From positions 3,862,711 to 3,926,710 of the forward strand of contig NZ_CP083985.1 of NCBI RefSeq assembly GCF_020172665.1: a stretch of DNA of 64,000 bases. The letters are read 5' to 3'. The notes under the pieces were generated by a model. The model was not told the origin of the DNA, searched no databases, and saw only the letters and a program-made list of their open reading frames with translations. Below are positions 1 to 8,841 of the stretch, in pieces. Both the position numbers and the translations under genes were made by a program. The DNA is from [Mycobacterium] zoologicum (lineage in GTDB: Bacteria > Actinomycetota > Actinomycetes > Mycobacteriales > Mycobacteriaceae). Position 1 is the first letter of the stretch. Each line of letters starts with the position of its first letter.

Positions 1-544
1 GAGCGACGAATCGCTGACCGCGGTGGTTCCGGTGGCGATCCGCCCGCCCGGCCAGGAGGCGGACTGGGGCAATCAGGTCACCACCTGGTTCGTCGCGCTG
101 GCCACCGACGTCGCCGATCCGGTGGCGCGGATCGAGCGGATCGCGGCCAACACCCGGGCGGCCCGGGCGGTACACGCCGAGCGCGACCTGTGGCTGTTCG
201 GCGACTGGATGGACTACTGGCCGCTGTTCTGGTTCTACGGACGCGCCCTGCCGCTGCTGGGCGCCCGCACCAAGCGCCGGCCGACGTACAGCATGACGGT
301 GTCCAATGTTCCCGGGCCCAAGAGCCGGCTGTACTTCGCCGGGGCACCGGTCGAACAGCTCATCTCGGTGGGGCCGATCATCTATCCGTACGGCCTCAAC
401 ATCACCGGATGGAGTTATCTGGACACGATGGTGATCGCCATGCAAACCTGCAGGGTCACCTCCTCCGAGATCTGGGAGCTCATCGACGGCATTCCCGACG
501 CCGTCGCCGAACTCGCCGCCCTGGCAGAAAGGCGCACAGCGTGA
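1..544 (+). CDS. Wax ester synthase/diacylglycerol acyltransferase, C-terminal part (5' end outside window)
   Basis: The reading frame is open from the left edge of the window to a TGA at 542-544, so the gene starts upstream. The translation carries the C-terminal WS/DGAT domain signature, including SNVPGP and the following FAGAPVEQLISVGPI stretch, which also occurs in the full-length relative at 31489-32898. The N-terminal HHxxxDG catalytic motif is not in view. Family members esterify acyl-CoA to long-chain alcohols or diacylglycerol for storage lipid. The stop overlaps the GTG start of the next gene (GTGA), suggesting co-transcription with the monooxygenase. Confidence 0.85.
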   Translation, partial: SDESLTAVVPVAIRPPGQEADWGNQVTTWFVALATDVADPVARIERIAANTRAARAVHAERDLWLFGDWMDYWPLFWFYGRALPLLGARTKRRPTYSMTVSNVPGPKSRLYFAGAPVEQLISVGPIIYPYGLNITGWSYLDTMVIAMQTCRVTSSEIWELIDGIPDAVAELAALAERRTA

Positions 545-2142
545 ACCCACCGAACGTCGACGTCGTGGTCATCGGAGCAGGCTTCGCCGGGCTCTACGCC
601 CTGCACCGGCTACGCGGCAACGGATTGACGGTGCAGGTGTTCGAGACCGCCGACGACGTGGGCGGCACCTGGTACTGGAACCGCTACCCCGGCGCCCGCT
701 GCGACGTCGAAAGTGTGGACTACTCCTACTCGTTCGACGACGATCTGCAGCAGGAGTGGACCTGGACCGAGAAGTACGCCACCCAGCCGGAGATCCTGGC
801 CTACCTGCGCTATGTCGCCGACCGGTTCGACCTGCGCCGCGATATCGCGTTCAGCACCCGGGTGACCGACATCGTCCTGGATGAGGCCACTACCCGCTGG
901 CAGGTTCGCACCACCGCCGGCGACGCGGTGAACGCGCGGTTCGTCATCCTGGCCGTCGGTCCACTGTCCAATGCGAACATCCCGGCCATCGACGGCCTGG
1001 CTTCGTTCGCCGGTCCGGTCTACCACACGAGCCGGTGGCCGCATTCCGGTGTCGACTTCACCGGCCGGCGCGTCGGTGTGATCGGGACCGGTTCGTCTGG
1101 CATCCAAGCGATTCCGCGTATCGCCGAGCAGGCCGCACAGCTCCACGTGTTCCAGCGATCGCCGAACTACAGCGTGCCGGCCGGCAACATCGCGCTGACC
1201 GAGGACGTGGTGCGCGAGCAGAAGGCCGGCTACCCCGAACGTCGCAGGCTGTCGATGAACAGCGGCGGCGGGTCCCCGCACCGGCCGCACGAGAAGTCCG
1301 CGCTGGAGGTCTCCGAGGAGGAGCGGCGGGCGGCCTACGAGCGGCGTTGGCAGCTCGGCGGCGTGCTGTTCGCCAAGACCTTTCCGGACCAGTCGGTGAC
1401 CCTGGCGGCCAACGACACCGCCCGGGTCTTCTGGGAGGACAAGATCCGCGCGGTGATCGACGACCCGGCCGTCGCCGACATCCTGATCCCCACCGACCAC
1501 CCGATCGGCACCAAGCGGATCTGCACCGACGACCACTACTTCGAGACGTTCAACCGGGCCAACGTGAACCTGGTCAACCTGCGCGCCACCCCGATCCAGC
1601 GCTTCGACGCCGGCGGTGTGCATACGCCCGGGGCCTACTATGAGCTCGACGCGCTGGTGCTGGCCACCGGCTTCGACGCGATGACCGGGTCGGTGGAGAA
1701 ACTCAACATCGTCGGGCGCGGCGGGCGCACGCTCAACTCGGTGTGGGCCGAGGGCCCACTGACCTATCTGGGTCTGGGTGTGCCCGGGTTCCCGAACCTG
1801 TTCAACGTCGCCGGGGCGGGCAGCCCCTCGGTGCTGGCGAACATGGTGCTGCACGCCGAGCTGCACGTGGACTGGATCGCCGGCGCCATCGCCTATCTGG
1901 ACGCGCACGGCGCGCAGGGAATCGAGGCCCGCGCTGACGCCGCCGCGGACTGGGGCCGCGAATGCACCGAGCGGGCCTCGGGAACGCTGATGGTGCAGGC
2001 CAATTCGTGGTATCTGGGCGCCAACGTGCCCGGCAAGCCGCGGGTGTTCATGCCGTTCATCGGCGGGTTCGGCTTCTACGGCGAGATCATCGCCGACGTC
2101 GCCGCGGCCGGCTACAAGGGTTTCGACCTGATCGAGACGTGA
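541..2142 (+). CDS. Flavin-dependent Baeyer-Villiger monooxygenase
   Basis: 533 aa from GTG 541; the frame stays open further upstream but that part is a shadow of the acyltransferase. The protein starts with a Rossmann FAD site (VVVIGAGFAGLYAL, about residues 9-22). It has the Baeyer-Villiger fingerprint FxGxxxHxxxWP as FAGPVYHTSRWP (about 156-167), directly followed by a second dinucleotide site (GVIGTGSSG) for NADPH. This is the architecture and usual length of the cyclohexanone monooxygenase clade, which inserts oxygen next to a ketone to give esters or lactones. The substrate is unknown; a ketone of terpene or sterol origin would fit the neighbourhood, but that is inference. It overlaps both neighbours by GTGA, so it forms a tight unit with the acyltransferase and the PadR regulator. 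Confidence 0.9.
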   Translation: MNPPNVDVVVIGAGFAGLYALHRLRGNGLTVQVFETADDVGGTWYWNRYPGARCDVESVDYSYSFDDDLQQEWTWTEKYATQPEILAYLRYVADRFDLRRDIAFSTRVTDIVLDEATTRWQVRTTAGDAVNARFVILAVGPLSNANIPAIDGLASFAGPVYHTSRWPHSGVDFTGRRVGVIGTGSSGIQAIPRIAEQAAQLHVFQRSPNYSVPAGNIALTEDVVREQKAGYPERRRLSMNSGGGSPHRPHEKSALEVSEEERRAAYERRWQLGGVLFAKTFPDQSVTLAANDTARVFWEDKIRAVIDDPAVADILIPTDHPIGTKRICTDDHYFETFNRANVNLVNLRATPIQRFDAGGVHTPGAYYELDALVLATGFDAMTGSVEKLNIVGRGGRTLNSVWAEGPLTYLGLGVPGFPNLFNVAGAGSPSVLANMVLHAELHVDWIAGAIAYLDAHGAQGIEARADAAADWGRECTERASGTLMVQANSWYLGANVPGKPRVFMPFIGGFGFYGEIIADVAAAGYKGFDLIET

Positions 2143-2831
2143 GCGCGATGCCCCCGACACCACCGGAGCTGCCCGCCCTGCCGCCGACCAGCTGGGCGGT
2201 GCTGGGGATGCTCGCCTTCAACGAGGAGGTCTCCGGCTACGACATCAAGAAGTGGGCCGATTGGACCGTCGGCCACTTCTATTGGAGCCCGTCGCACAGC
2301 CAGATCTACTCCGAGCTCAAGCGCATCGAATCGCTGGGTTTCGCGACATCGCAGGTGCAGCACGACAACGGCCTGCGCGGCCGCCGGATGTACCGGATCA
2401 CCCAGGCGGGGCGCGACGCGGTGAGCCGGTGGTCGCGGGAAGCTCCCGTCGACCCGCCGATGCTCAAACACAGCGTGCTGCTGCGGGTCTGGCTGGGCCA
2501 CATGAACGACCCCGACCGGCTCAAGGAGATCCTGCGGGACCACATCGCCTACGTCGACACCATGCGGCAGCAGGTGGCCGTCGACGCGCGCGGCGCATCC
2601 CTGGAACCGGCCTGGGCCTATCCGCGGATCGCGATGAACTGGGCGCAGCGCTACTACGAGGCCGAGCGGGAGATGGCGCTGCAACTGATCGCCGATATCG
2701 ACGAGGCCGAGGGCGAGCTCGCCGCGGCCCGCCGCCAGGCCGGCGGAGCGTTCCCGATGCCCGACGCGCAACGACGGCGGGAAGTCGAGCAATGGGTTCA
2801 GGCCCAGGAAGCGGATCCGCCGCAGGCGTGA
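2139..2831 (+). CDS. PadR-family transcriptional regulator
   Basis: 230 aa from GTG 2139, which overlaps the monooxygenase stop; ATG 2148 is an alternative start. Residues of about 18-90 form the PadR winged helix (AVLGMLAFNEEVSGYDIKKW, then YSELKRIESLGF and the wing RGRRMYRITQAGRDAV). The rest is a charged helical C-terminal domain of the Vir_act_alpha_C type used for dimerisation. PadR proteins usually repress genes next to them in response to a small aromatic or hydrophobic ligand. Being translationally coupled to the Baeyer-Villiger enzyme, it is the likely local regulator. A perfect inverted repeat lies 29 bp downstream of its stop. Confidence 0.85.
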   Translation: MSAMPPTPPELPALPPTSWAVLGMLAFNEEVSGYDIKKWADWTVGHFYWSPSHSQIYSELKRIESLGFATSQVQHDNGLRGRRMYRITQAGRDAVSRWSREAPVDPPMLKHSVLLRVWLGHMNDPDRLKEILRDHIAYVDTMRQQVAVDARGASLEPAWAYPRIAMNWAQRYYEAEREMALQLIADIDEAEGELAAARRQAGGAFPMPDAQRRREVEQWVQAQEADPPQA

Positions 2832-2859
2832 CAGAACCCACACCCGCGTGATAGGACTA

Positions 2860-2884
2860 GGTATATGCCTAATAGGCATATACC
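2860..2884. promoter_or_regulatory. Perfect inverted repeat, likely operator
   Basis: Two 11-bp arms, GGTATATGCCT and AGGCATATACC, flank an AAT spacer between padR and the iclR-type gene. The AT-rich dyad lies 27 bp before the ATG at 2912, so it overlaps the expected promoter. No T-run follows, which argues against a terminator. It could bind the PadR or the IclR product; which one cannot be told from the sequence. Confidence 0.65.
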
Positions 2885-2911
2885 CCTATCCGTTCGATCC
2901 GCGGAGGACCC

Positions 2912-3598
2912 ATGTCGACTCCCACCGCGACCATCGATCGCGTATCGCTGGTCCTCGATGCCTTCGACGGCCCAGGCCACCTCACGCTGACCCAGGTCGT
3001 GCGCCGCACCGGGCTACCACGCTCCTCGGCGCACCGGATGCTCGAACGCCTGGTCCAGCTGCGTTTCCTGCGGCGCCGCGGGCGGGACTTCGAGCTCGGC
3101 ATGCGGCTGGTCGAACTCGGTCACCTCGCCGTTCACCAGGACCGGGTGCACCAGGCGGCGATCCCCTTCCTGTGGAACCTGCATCGGGCCACCGGACTGG
3201 TCGTTCATCTGGCGATCCTCGACGGCACGGACGTCGTCTACCTGGACAAGATCGGCGGCCGGATGGGCGCCGCACTGCCCAGTCGGGTGGGCGGGCGCCA
3301 TCGGGCGCACTGCACCGGTGTCGGCAAGGCCCTGCTCGCCCACGCCGACGTTCACGCAGAGCTGGATACGGTGCGGGCGCGCGGGTTCGCCGTCGACCGC
3401 GAAGAGTCGGTGGCCGGGTTCGGCTGCGTGGCGGCCCCGATCGGCGCGGGCGACGACACCGTGGCGGCAGTATCGGTGTGCGGCCCGGTGGACAGGATGC
3501 CGTTCGAGAAGCTGGTGGCACCGGTGCGGATGACCGCGACACGGATCTGGGCTGACGTCGACGAACGGATGCGCGCCCGGGAACTGCAGCTCGCCTGA
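2912..3598 (+). CDS. IclR-family transcriptional regulator
   Basis: 228 aa, ATG 2912 preceded by GGAGG. The N-terminal helix-turn-helix is visible at about residues 7-60 (SLVLDAFDGPG, LTLTQVVRRTGLPRSSAHRMLERL). It is followed by the IclR ligand-binding domain (GLVVHLAILDGTDVVYLDKI, then a GxGKALLA-type segment and a VAAVSVCGP core strand). Length and domain order are normal for the family, which regulates catabolic operons by binding small acids. A strong inverted repeat sits just upstream. The target is unknown; the adjacent monooxygenase and oxidoreductases are candidates. Confidence 0.9.
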   Translation: MSTPTATIDRVSLVLDAFDGPGHLTLTQVVRRTGLPRSSAHRMLERLVQLRFLRRRGRDFELGMRLVELGHLAVHQDRVHQAAIPFLWNLHRATGLVVHLAILDGTDVVYLDKIGGRMGAALPSRVGGRHRAHCTGVGKALLAHADVHAELDTVRARGFAVDREESVAGFGCVAAPIGAGDDTVAAVSVCGPVDRMPFEKLVAPVRMTATRIWADVDERMRARELQLA

Positions 3599-3608
3599 AC
3601 CGGTTTCG

Positions 3609-4448
3609 TCAGCTCCCGCGCGACATCGCCAGCAGGTAACCCACCAACCGCCGGGCCGGTACCGCCCGCGGCCAATCGTTCGCACGGAAGTAGGCGTCCG
3701 ATCCGCCGTCGACGAAAATCACGCTGCCACAGAGGAACTCAGCCGCATCCGAGAGCATGAACAGCATCCAGTCGCCGAGCTGGCTCGGGTCACCGAAGCC
3801 GCCCACCGGGACCGGGAACCTACGGACCGCCTCGGCCTGCAGCGGGTCGGCCAGCTGCTTTTCCAGCAGCGGCGTCATGATCGCCCCCGGCGCCAGCGCG
3901 TTGAGCCGGATTCCGGCGCCGGCCCACGACGGCTGGACGGCCTGGCGGCGCACCCACCGTGAGACAGCGATCTTCGACGCCGCGTAGGCCAGCGACGGCG
4001 CACCCGGGCCGAACAGACTGAGCCGGCGTGCCGACTTGGCCGCCTTGCCCGCCAGCAGCGCCCTGATCGCCGCTCGTGGCACCGCCGGAACCGTGGTGGC
4101 GGAGTTGCTGCCGATCACCACGACTTTGGCGGTGCCGGTGGCGGCCAACGCGGGGCGCAACGCCTCCAACAGCTCAACGACGCCGAAGTAGTTGACCTGC
4201 AGGATCAGCCGGGTCGCCTTCGGGGTGGGCCCGATACCAGCGGCCAGCACCGCGCCGTCCAGGCGGCCCGCGCACAAGGCCAGTACCTGTTCGGCGGCTG
4301 CCGCCCGGCCGTCCGGCGTCGACAGGTTCGCGACCACGTCGGCCTCCCGCAGGTCCACCCCGATCACGGTGTGCCCGGCCGCCCGCAGCTTGTCCGCGGC
4401 CTGCTTCCCCATGCCGGACGCCGACCCGGTCACCGCATATACGCCCAC
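3609..4448 (-). CDS. Short-chain dehydrogenase/reductase
   Basis: 279 aa from GTG 4448, preceded by GGAGG at about 7-bp spacing. It shows the SDR cofactor site (AVTGSASGMGK, about 5-15), the active-site Tyr-Lys pair in YAASK and the C-terminal FVDGGSDAYF segment. The early acidic residue of VIGVDLRE suggests NAD(H) preference. The spacing between cofactor site and active site, with a hydrophobic insertion, resembles the 3-alpha-hydroxysteroid dehydrogenase/carbonyl reductase branch, but the substrate is not determined. It runs convergent with the IclR gene and divergent from the hydroxyacid dehydrogenase at 4510. Confidence 0.85.
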   Translation of the reverse strand: MGVYAVTGSASGMGKQAADKLRAAGHTVIGVDLREADVVANLSTPDGRAAAAEQVLALCAGRLDGAVLAAGIGPTPKATRLILQVNYFGVVELLEALRPALAATGTAKVVVIGSNSATTVPAVPRAAIRALLAGKAAKSARRLSLFGPGAPSLAYAASKIAVSRWVRRQAVQPSWAGAGIRLNALAPGAIMTPLLEKQLADPLQAEAVRRFPVPVGGFGDPSQLGDWMLFMLSDAAEFLCGSVIFVDGGSDAYFRANDWPRAVPARRLVGYLLAMSRGS

Positions 4449-4509
4449 GAGGCATCCTCCTCAATCCGTTGCATTCCGCCCTACACACATACAGGGCAGG
4501 GTGGACTCC

Positions 4510-5385
4510 ATGCACATCGGATTCATCGGGCTCGGGAACATGGGCATCGGCATGGCGACCAATCTGCTCACGGCGGGCCACACCGTCGCCGCCTACAACC
4601 GGTCGCCGGCCAAGGTGGGAACCCTGGTCCGCCAGGGTGCCGTAGCGGCGCGCACGGTGGCCGAGGCGTGCCGCGGCGAGGTTGTGCAGACGATGCTGGC
4701 CGACGATGACGCCGTCGAGCAGGTCACACTCGGGCCGGACGGCATTGTGGCGTCGTTGCCGCCCGGCGGCACCCACATCTCGTCGAGCACCATCAGCGTG
4801 GCGCTCGCCCGACGGCTCACTGCCGCGCACGCCGAAGCGGGGCAGTCCTACGTCGCCGCACCGGTCTTCGGCCGCCCCGAGGCCGCCGCCGCGGCAAGGC
4901 TCTTCGTGATCGCGGCGGGTGCGCCGGCGGCACTGGACTCGGTTGCGCCGCTGTTCGACGCGATCGGCCAGCGCACCTTCGTGGTGTCCGAGCAGCCCTA
5001 TGCCGCCAACCTGGTGAAGCTGTCCGGCAACTTCATACTCGCCACCGTCATCGAGTCGCTCGGTGAGGCCATCGCGCTGGTGGAGAAGGCCGGGGTGGAC
5101 CCGCTGGCCTACGTCGACATCCTCACCTCGACGCTGTTCAATGCTCCGGCGTACGCGACCTACGGCGACCTGATCGCCCGCAAAAACTTTGAACCGGCCG
5201 GTTTCGCCGCCACCCTCGGGCTCAAAGACGTCCGCCTGGCGTTGCAGGCCGCCGAGGAGCTGACCGTGCCGCTGCCGCTGGGCAGCCTGCTGCGCGACCG
5301 CTTCCTGACCCTGCTCGCCAACGGCGGCGGACAGCTGGACTGGTCGGCGATCACCACTCTGGCCGGGCGCGACGCGGGGCTTTGA
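4510..5385 (+). CDS. NAD(P)-binding 6-phosphogluconate/3-hydroxyisobutyrate dehydrogenase-like protein
   Basis: 291 aa from ATG 4510; the in-frame GTG at 4501 is an alternative. The N-terminus is a canonical Rossmann fold (MHIGFIGLGNMGIGMATNLL) followed by YNRSPAKV. The family substrate loop appears as APVFGRPEAA rather than the usual APVSGG. The catalytic lysine segment is present (NLVKLSGNFI). Such enzymes oxidise beta-hydroxyacids such as 3-hydroxyisobutyrate, or act as imine reductases. The altered substrate loop makes a classical mmsB role less likely. It is divergent from the SDR at 3609 and convergent with the SDR at 5397. Confidence 0.8.
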   Translation: MHIGFIGLGNMGIGMATNLLTAGHTVAAYNRSPAKVGTLVRQGAVAARTVAEACRGEVVQTMLADDDAVEQVTLGPDGIVASLPPGGTHISSSTISVALARRLTAAHAEAGQSYVAAPVFGRPEAAAAARLFVIAAGAPAALDSVAPLFDAIGQRTFVVSEQPYAANLVKLSGNFILATVIESLGEAIALVEKAGVDPLAYVDILTSTLFNAPAYATYGDLIARKNFEPAGFAATLGLKDVRLALQAAEELTVPLPLGSLLRDRFLTLLANGGGQLDWSAITTLAGRDAGL

Positions 5386-5396
5386 GCCCGGATCGG

Positions 5397-6212
5397 CTAG
5401 CCCCCGACCACGCCCCGAAGCCCGTCGGCCCCGAACGCCGGCTCCAGCATCGAGGTGAAGTCCGGGCCGCGGCGCAGCATCTGGCCGCCGTCGACGTTGA
5501 TGATCTGGCCGTTGATGTAGGAGGCCGCGTCGCTGAGCAGGAACATTGCCAGGTTGGCGACGTCTTCGGCCTCACCGGGCCGCGGCAGCGGCGTGCAGCT
5601 GCGATAGTCCTCACTGAGCTCGGGCGAGTCCAGGATCGGGGCGACCAGCTCGGTGCGGATCAGGCCGGGACGGATGCTGTTGACCCGGACCCAGGAGGCG
5701 CCCAGTTCATCGGCCGCCAGCTGCATCAGATGATCGAGCGCCGACTTGGTCGGGCCGTAGGCGCCGAACCAGCGGTGGGTGTTGCCGGCCGCGATCGAGG
5801 AGATCCCGACGAACGAACCGCCACCACCACGCACCAGCGCACGCCCGGCGTGTTTGATCAGGTACATCGTGCCGTTGACGTTGAGGTCGACGGTTTGCCG
5901 CCACAACTCCGAGTCGATCTGGGTGATCGGTCCGATGGTCAGCGAACCGCCGGCGGCGTGCACCACCCCGTGCAGCCGGCCGTGCTCGGCGACCGCCGCG
6001 TCGACGGCGGCGATCACGCTGTCCTCGTCGGTGACGTCGGCCGCGAAGTGGCGGGCGCCGATCTCGGCGGCCACCTCCGCCAGTCGTTCGGCATTGCGGC
6101 CGAGGATCAGGACGTCGGCTCCCGCGGCGGCCAGCCCGGCGGCCACGGCCTGACCGATGCCGCTGCCGCCCCCGGTGACCAGGTAAGTGCGGTCTTCAAA
6201 GGACAGCTGCAC
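5397..6212 (-). CDS. Short-chain dehydrogenase/reductase with a KstR-type operator
   Basis: 271 aa from GTG 6212, with AAGGGG upstream. It has the SDR cofactor motif (TGGGSGIGQ, residues about 13-21), the active-site serine region VGISSIAAGN and the YGPTK catalytic pair. The C-terminus carries the INVDGGQMLRRG segment. It resembles 2,4-dienoyl-CoA reductase or 3-oxoacyl-ACP reductase type SDRs. A perfect KstR consensus lies 23 bp upstream of its start, so it is probably induced by sterol intermediates, although it sits outside the mce4/kstD cluster. The substrate is not known. Confidence 0.85.
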   Translation of the reverse strand: MQLSFEDRTYLVTGGGSGIGQAVAAGLAAAGADVLILGRNAERLAEVAAEIGARHFAADVTDEDSVIAAVDAAVAEHGRLHGVVHAAGGSLTIGPITQIDSELWRQTVDLNVNGTMYLIKHAGRALVRGGGGSFVGISSIAAGNTHRWFGAYGPTKSALDHLMQLAADELGASWVRVNSIRPGLIRTELVAPILDSPELSEDYRSCTPLPRPGEAEDVANLAMFLLSDAASYINGQIINVDGGQMLRRGPDFTSMLEPAFGADGLRGVVGG

Positions 6213-6234
6213 GCCGAACCCCTTACGTCAAAAC

Positions 6235-6248
6235 TGGAACACGTTCTA
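6235..6248. promoter_or_regulatory. KstR-type operator
   Basis: TGGAACACGTTCTA matches TnnAACnnGTTnnA exactly. It is located between the SDR start (6212, leftward) and the 3' end of the enoyl-CoA hydratase, so it can only serve the SDR. The TetR-type repressor KstR is known to bind this motif in mycobacterial cholesterol genes. Confidence 0.75.
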
Positions 6249-6278
6249 CCTATAGAACCATGCTCGCAGCCCCGCCGG

Positions 6279-7175
6279 TCAGGGTTGGTCGCGACGGGCC
6301 AAATCGGTCGCCTTGGCGGTACGCCAGTCCGGTACGTCCGGTGGCAACGCGATGGGGAACTTGTTGTCGTTGTGCGCCGCCCAGTGCGCATGGCCCAGCT
6401 GGTGGATGTGGAATCCGTGCCGCAGCGCCTCGGAGAAACCCATCGCGTCGGCGGCGGCGTTCACCGAGTCCTTGATGAGCAGCGCGCCCATGGTCGGCAC
6501 TGCTGCGATACGGCGGGCGAACTCAAGCGTCTTGTCGACCAGTTCGTCGGCGGCGAAGACCTTGGACACCATGCCGAGCCGGTAGGCCTCGTCGGCGTCG
6601 AGCGAGTCTCCGGTCAGCAGCAGCTCCTTGGCCTTGCGCGGCCCGAACTCCCAGGGATGCGCGTAGTACTCGACTCCCGGCATACCCAGGCGCACCCCGA
6701 CCACGTCGGAGAACCGGGCGTTGTCGGCGGCCACGATCAGATCGCATGCCCAGATCAGCATCAGCCCGGCCGAGATCGCGTTGCCCTGAACCTGCGCGAT
6801 GGTGATCTTGCGCAGGTCCCGCCAGCGGCAGGTGTTGGCGAAGTAGTGGTGCCATTCCTGCAGGTAGGTCTTCTCCACCACTGGCTCGCGGGTACCGCCG
6901 TTGACGCCGAAGCTCGGGTGCTGGCCCGGGCCGGGCCGGCGCTCGGCCAACGCCTCCTCGGACCCCAGGTCGTGGCCGGCGGAGAAGTTCTTACCGCGGG
7001 CGCCCAGGATCACCACCCGCACCGTGTCGTCGGCTTCGGCGCGGCGCAGCGCCTCGTCGAGCTGCACCAGCAGCGTGCGGTTCTGCGCGTTGTGGCTCTC
7101 CGGGCGGTTCAACCAGATCCGGGCGATGCGCCCGTCGTCGAGCGTCTCGTAGTCGACCAGGTCGTGTGCGGTCAT
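6279..7175 (-). CDS. Enoyl-CoA hydratase/isomerase family protein
   Basis: 298 aa from ATG 7175 (MTAHDLVDYETLDDGRIARI). The frame continues upstream, but that part is antisense to otsA and is rejected. Crotonase features are present: LNRPESHNAQ near the N-terminus, the oxyanion segment GKNFSAGHDLGSEE and the second oxyanion strand around VQGNAISAGLMLIWACDL. It is longer than typical hydratases because of a charged insertion (about residues 85-115) and a C-terminal tail, as in several mycobacterial EchA proteins. It presumably hydrates or isomerises an enoyl-CoA; the substrate is unknown. It is divergent from the small gene preceding otsA. Confidence 0.85.
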   Translation of the reverse strand: MTAHDLVDYETLDDGRIARIWLNRPESHNAQNRTLLVQLDEALRRAEADDTVRVVILGARGKNFSAGHDLGSEEALAERRPGPGQHPSFGVNGGTREPVVEKTYLQEWHHYFANTCRWRDLRKITIAQVQGNAISAGLMLIWACDLIVAADNARFSDVVGVRLGMPGVEYYAHPWEFGPRKAKELLLTGDSLDADEAYRLGMVSKVFAADELVDKTLEFARRIAAVPTMGALLIKDSVNAAADAMGFSEALRHGFHIHQLGHAHWAAHNDNKFPIALPPDVPDWRTAKATDLARRDQP

Positions 7176-7220
7176 GCTGGACAGGCTACGGCGCGCTGGG
7201 CACTTCGCTAGAGTCTCCCT

Positions 7221-7394
7221 ATGGCTGCTAAAACTGAACACGCCGATATCGAGGACGTGGCACCGCTGGCCGACAACACCGCCAACCAGGCACGGCGCGT
7301 CGTTGCCGCCTACGCCGAGGACGCCGACGAGTGTCGGGTGTTCCTGTCCATGCTGGGGATCGGACCGGCCACCCCCGACAAGCCCGGCGCGTAA
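7221..7394 (+). CDS. Small conserved protein upstream of otsA
   Basis: 57 aa, beginning MAAKTEHADIEDVAPLAD and ending at TAA 7392-7394. The start codon of otsA follows without a gap (TAAATG), so the two are translationally coupled. The position and size match the short conserved protein Rv3489 that precedes otsA (Rv3490) in M. tuberculosis. It is mostly alpha-helical and acidic, with one cysteine and no signal peptide. Function unknown. Confidence 0.7.
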   Translation: MAAKTEHADIEDVAPLADNTANQARRVVAAYAEDADECRVFLSMLGIGPATPDKPGA

Positions 7395-8840
7395 ATGGCT
7401 GCGTCGGGTGTCCCGGGCGAGCCCGGGGACTCCGACTTCGTCGTGGTGGCCAACCGGCTGCCCATCGACATCGAGAAGCTGCCCGACGGCACAACCACCT
7501 GGAAGCGCAGCCCCGGCGGCCTGGTGACCGCTCTGGAGCCGCTGCTGCGCAAGCGGCGGGGCGCCTGGGTGGGCTGGCCGGGCAGCCCGGACTGCCCCGA
7601 CGGGCCGATCGACGACGAAGATCTGCGGCTGCATCCGGTCGCGCTGAGCGCCACCGACATCGCCGAATACTACGAGGGCTTCTCCAACGCGACGCTGTGG
7701 CCGCTGTACCACGACGTGATCGTCAAACCGCTCTATCACCGGCAGTGGTGGGACCGCTACGTCGACGTCAATCAGCGGTTCGCCGAGGCCGCCTCGCGGG
7801 CCGCCGCGCCGGGTGCCACGGTGTGGGTTCAGGACTACCAGTTGCAGCTGGTGCCCAAGATGCTGCGCGCGCTGCGCCCCGACGTCACCATCGGTTTCTT
7901 CCTGCACATCCCGTTCCCGCCGGTGGAGCTGTTCATGCAACTGCCGTGGCGCGCGGAGATCGTCGACGGCCTGCTCGGCGCCGACCTGGTCGGCTTCCAC
8001 CTGCCCGGCGGCGCCCAGAACTTCCTGATCCTGGCCCGCAGACTGGCCGGTGCCGACACCTCGCGGGGCTTGGTCGGGGTTCGCAGCCGGTTCGGCGAGG
8101 TGCGGCTGGACGACCGCACCGTGCGCGTCGGCGCGTTCCCGATCTCGATCGACTCCGGCGAACTCGACCGTAAGGCGCGTGAGCGCTCGATCCGGCGGCG
8201 CGCCAAGGAGATCCGGGCCGAGCTGGGGCATCCCCGCAAGGTCCTGCTCGGGGTGGACCGGCTGGACTACACCAAGGGCATCGACGTGCGGCTCAAGGCA
8301 TTCAACGAGCTGCTCGACGAGGGCCGGGCCAAACGCGACGACACAGTGCTGGTGCAGTTGGCGACACCGAGCCGAGAGCGGGTGGAGAGCTACCAGCTCC
8401 TGCGCGAGGACATCGAACGCCAGGTCGGCCACATCAACGGCGAGTACAGCGAGGTCGGCCACCCGGTGGTGCACTACCTGCACCGGCCGGTCCCCCGCGA
8501 TGAGTTGATCGCGTTCTTCGTGGCCAGCGACGTCATGCTGGTCACCCCGCTGCGCGACGGGATGAACCTGGTCGCCAAGGAGTACGTGGCCTGTCGAAGT
8601 GACCTGGGCGGAGCCCTGGTGTTGAGCGAATTCACCGGCGCCGCGGCGGAATTGAGCCAGGCCTACCTGGTGAACCCACACGATCTGGAGGGCGTCAAGG
8701 ACGTCATCGAGGCGGCTGTCAACCAGACACCTGAAGAGGGACGCCGCCGGATGCGGTCGCTGCGCCGGCAGGTGCTGGCCCACGACGTGGACCGTTGGGC
8801 CCGCGCCTTCCTCGACGCGCTCGCCGGGGCCCCGAAATAG
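7395..8840 (+). CDS. otsA: Alpha,alpha-trehalose-phosphate synthase (UDP-forming)
   Basis: 481 aa. It makes trehalose-6-phosphate from glucose-6-phosphate and UDP-glucose in the cytosol, the first step of the OtsA-OtsB trehalose route. Glycosyltransferase family 20 signatures run the length of the protein: [11 protein letters not shown] with the SPGGLVTAL loop, [37 protein letters not shown], and the donor-binding [17 protein letters not shown]. Length is normal. The same placement beside the mce4 operon is found in M. tuberculosis (Rv3490). Confidence 0.97.
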   Translation: MAASGVPGEPGDSDFVVVANRLPIDIEKLPDGTTTWKRSPGGLVTALEPLLRKRRGAWVGWPGSPDCPDGPIDDEDLRLHPVALSATDIAEYYEGFSNATLWPLYHDVIVKPLYHRQWWDRYVDVNQRFAEAASRAAAPGATVWVQDYQLQLVPKMLRALRPDVTIGFFLHIPFPPVELFMQLPWRAEIVDGLLGADLVGFHLPGGAQNFLILARRLAGADTSRGLVGVRSRFGEVRLDDRTVRVGAFPISIDSGELDRKARERSIRRRAKEIRAELGHPRKVLLGVDRLDYTKGIDVRLKAFNELLDEGRAKRDDTVLVQLATPSRERVESYQLLREDIERQVGHINGEYSEVGHPVVHYLHRPVPRDELIAFFVASDVMLVTPLRDGMNLVAKEYVACRSDLGGALVLSEFTGAAAELSQAYLVNPHDLEGVKDVIEAAVNQTPEEGRRRMRSLRRQVLAHDVDRWARAFLDALAGAPK

Positions 8841-8841
8841 C

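Noticed and set aside
610..2163. Long minus-strand open frame (517 codons) opposite the Baeyer-Villiger gene
   Set aside because: Composition-driven antisense frame of a high-GC gene; rich in Arg, Gly, Val and His, with no recognisable domain.
5382..7211. 609-codon plus-strand open frame
   Set aside because: Antisense to the SDR at 5397 and the enoyl-CoA hydratase, both with clear family motifs; its translation has none.
7176..8783. N-terminal extension of the enoyl-CoA hydratase frame
   Set aside because: Runs antisense through otsA; the crotonase sequence begins at ATG 7175.
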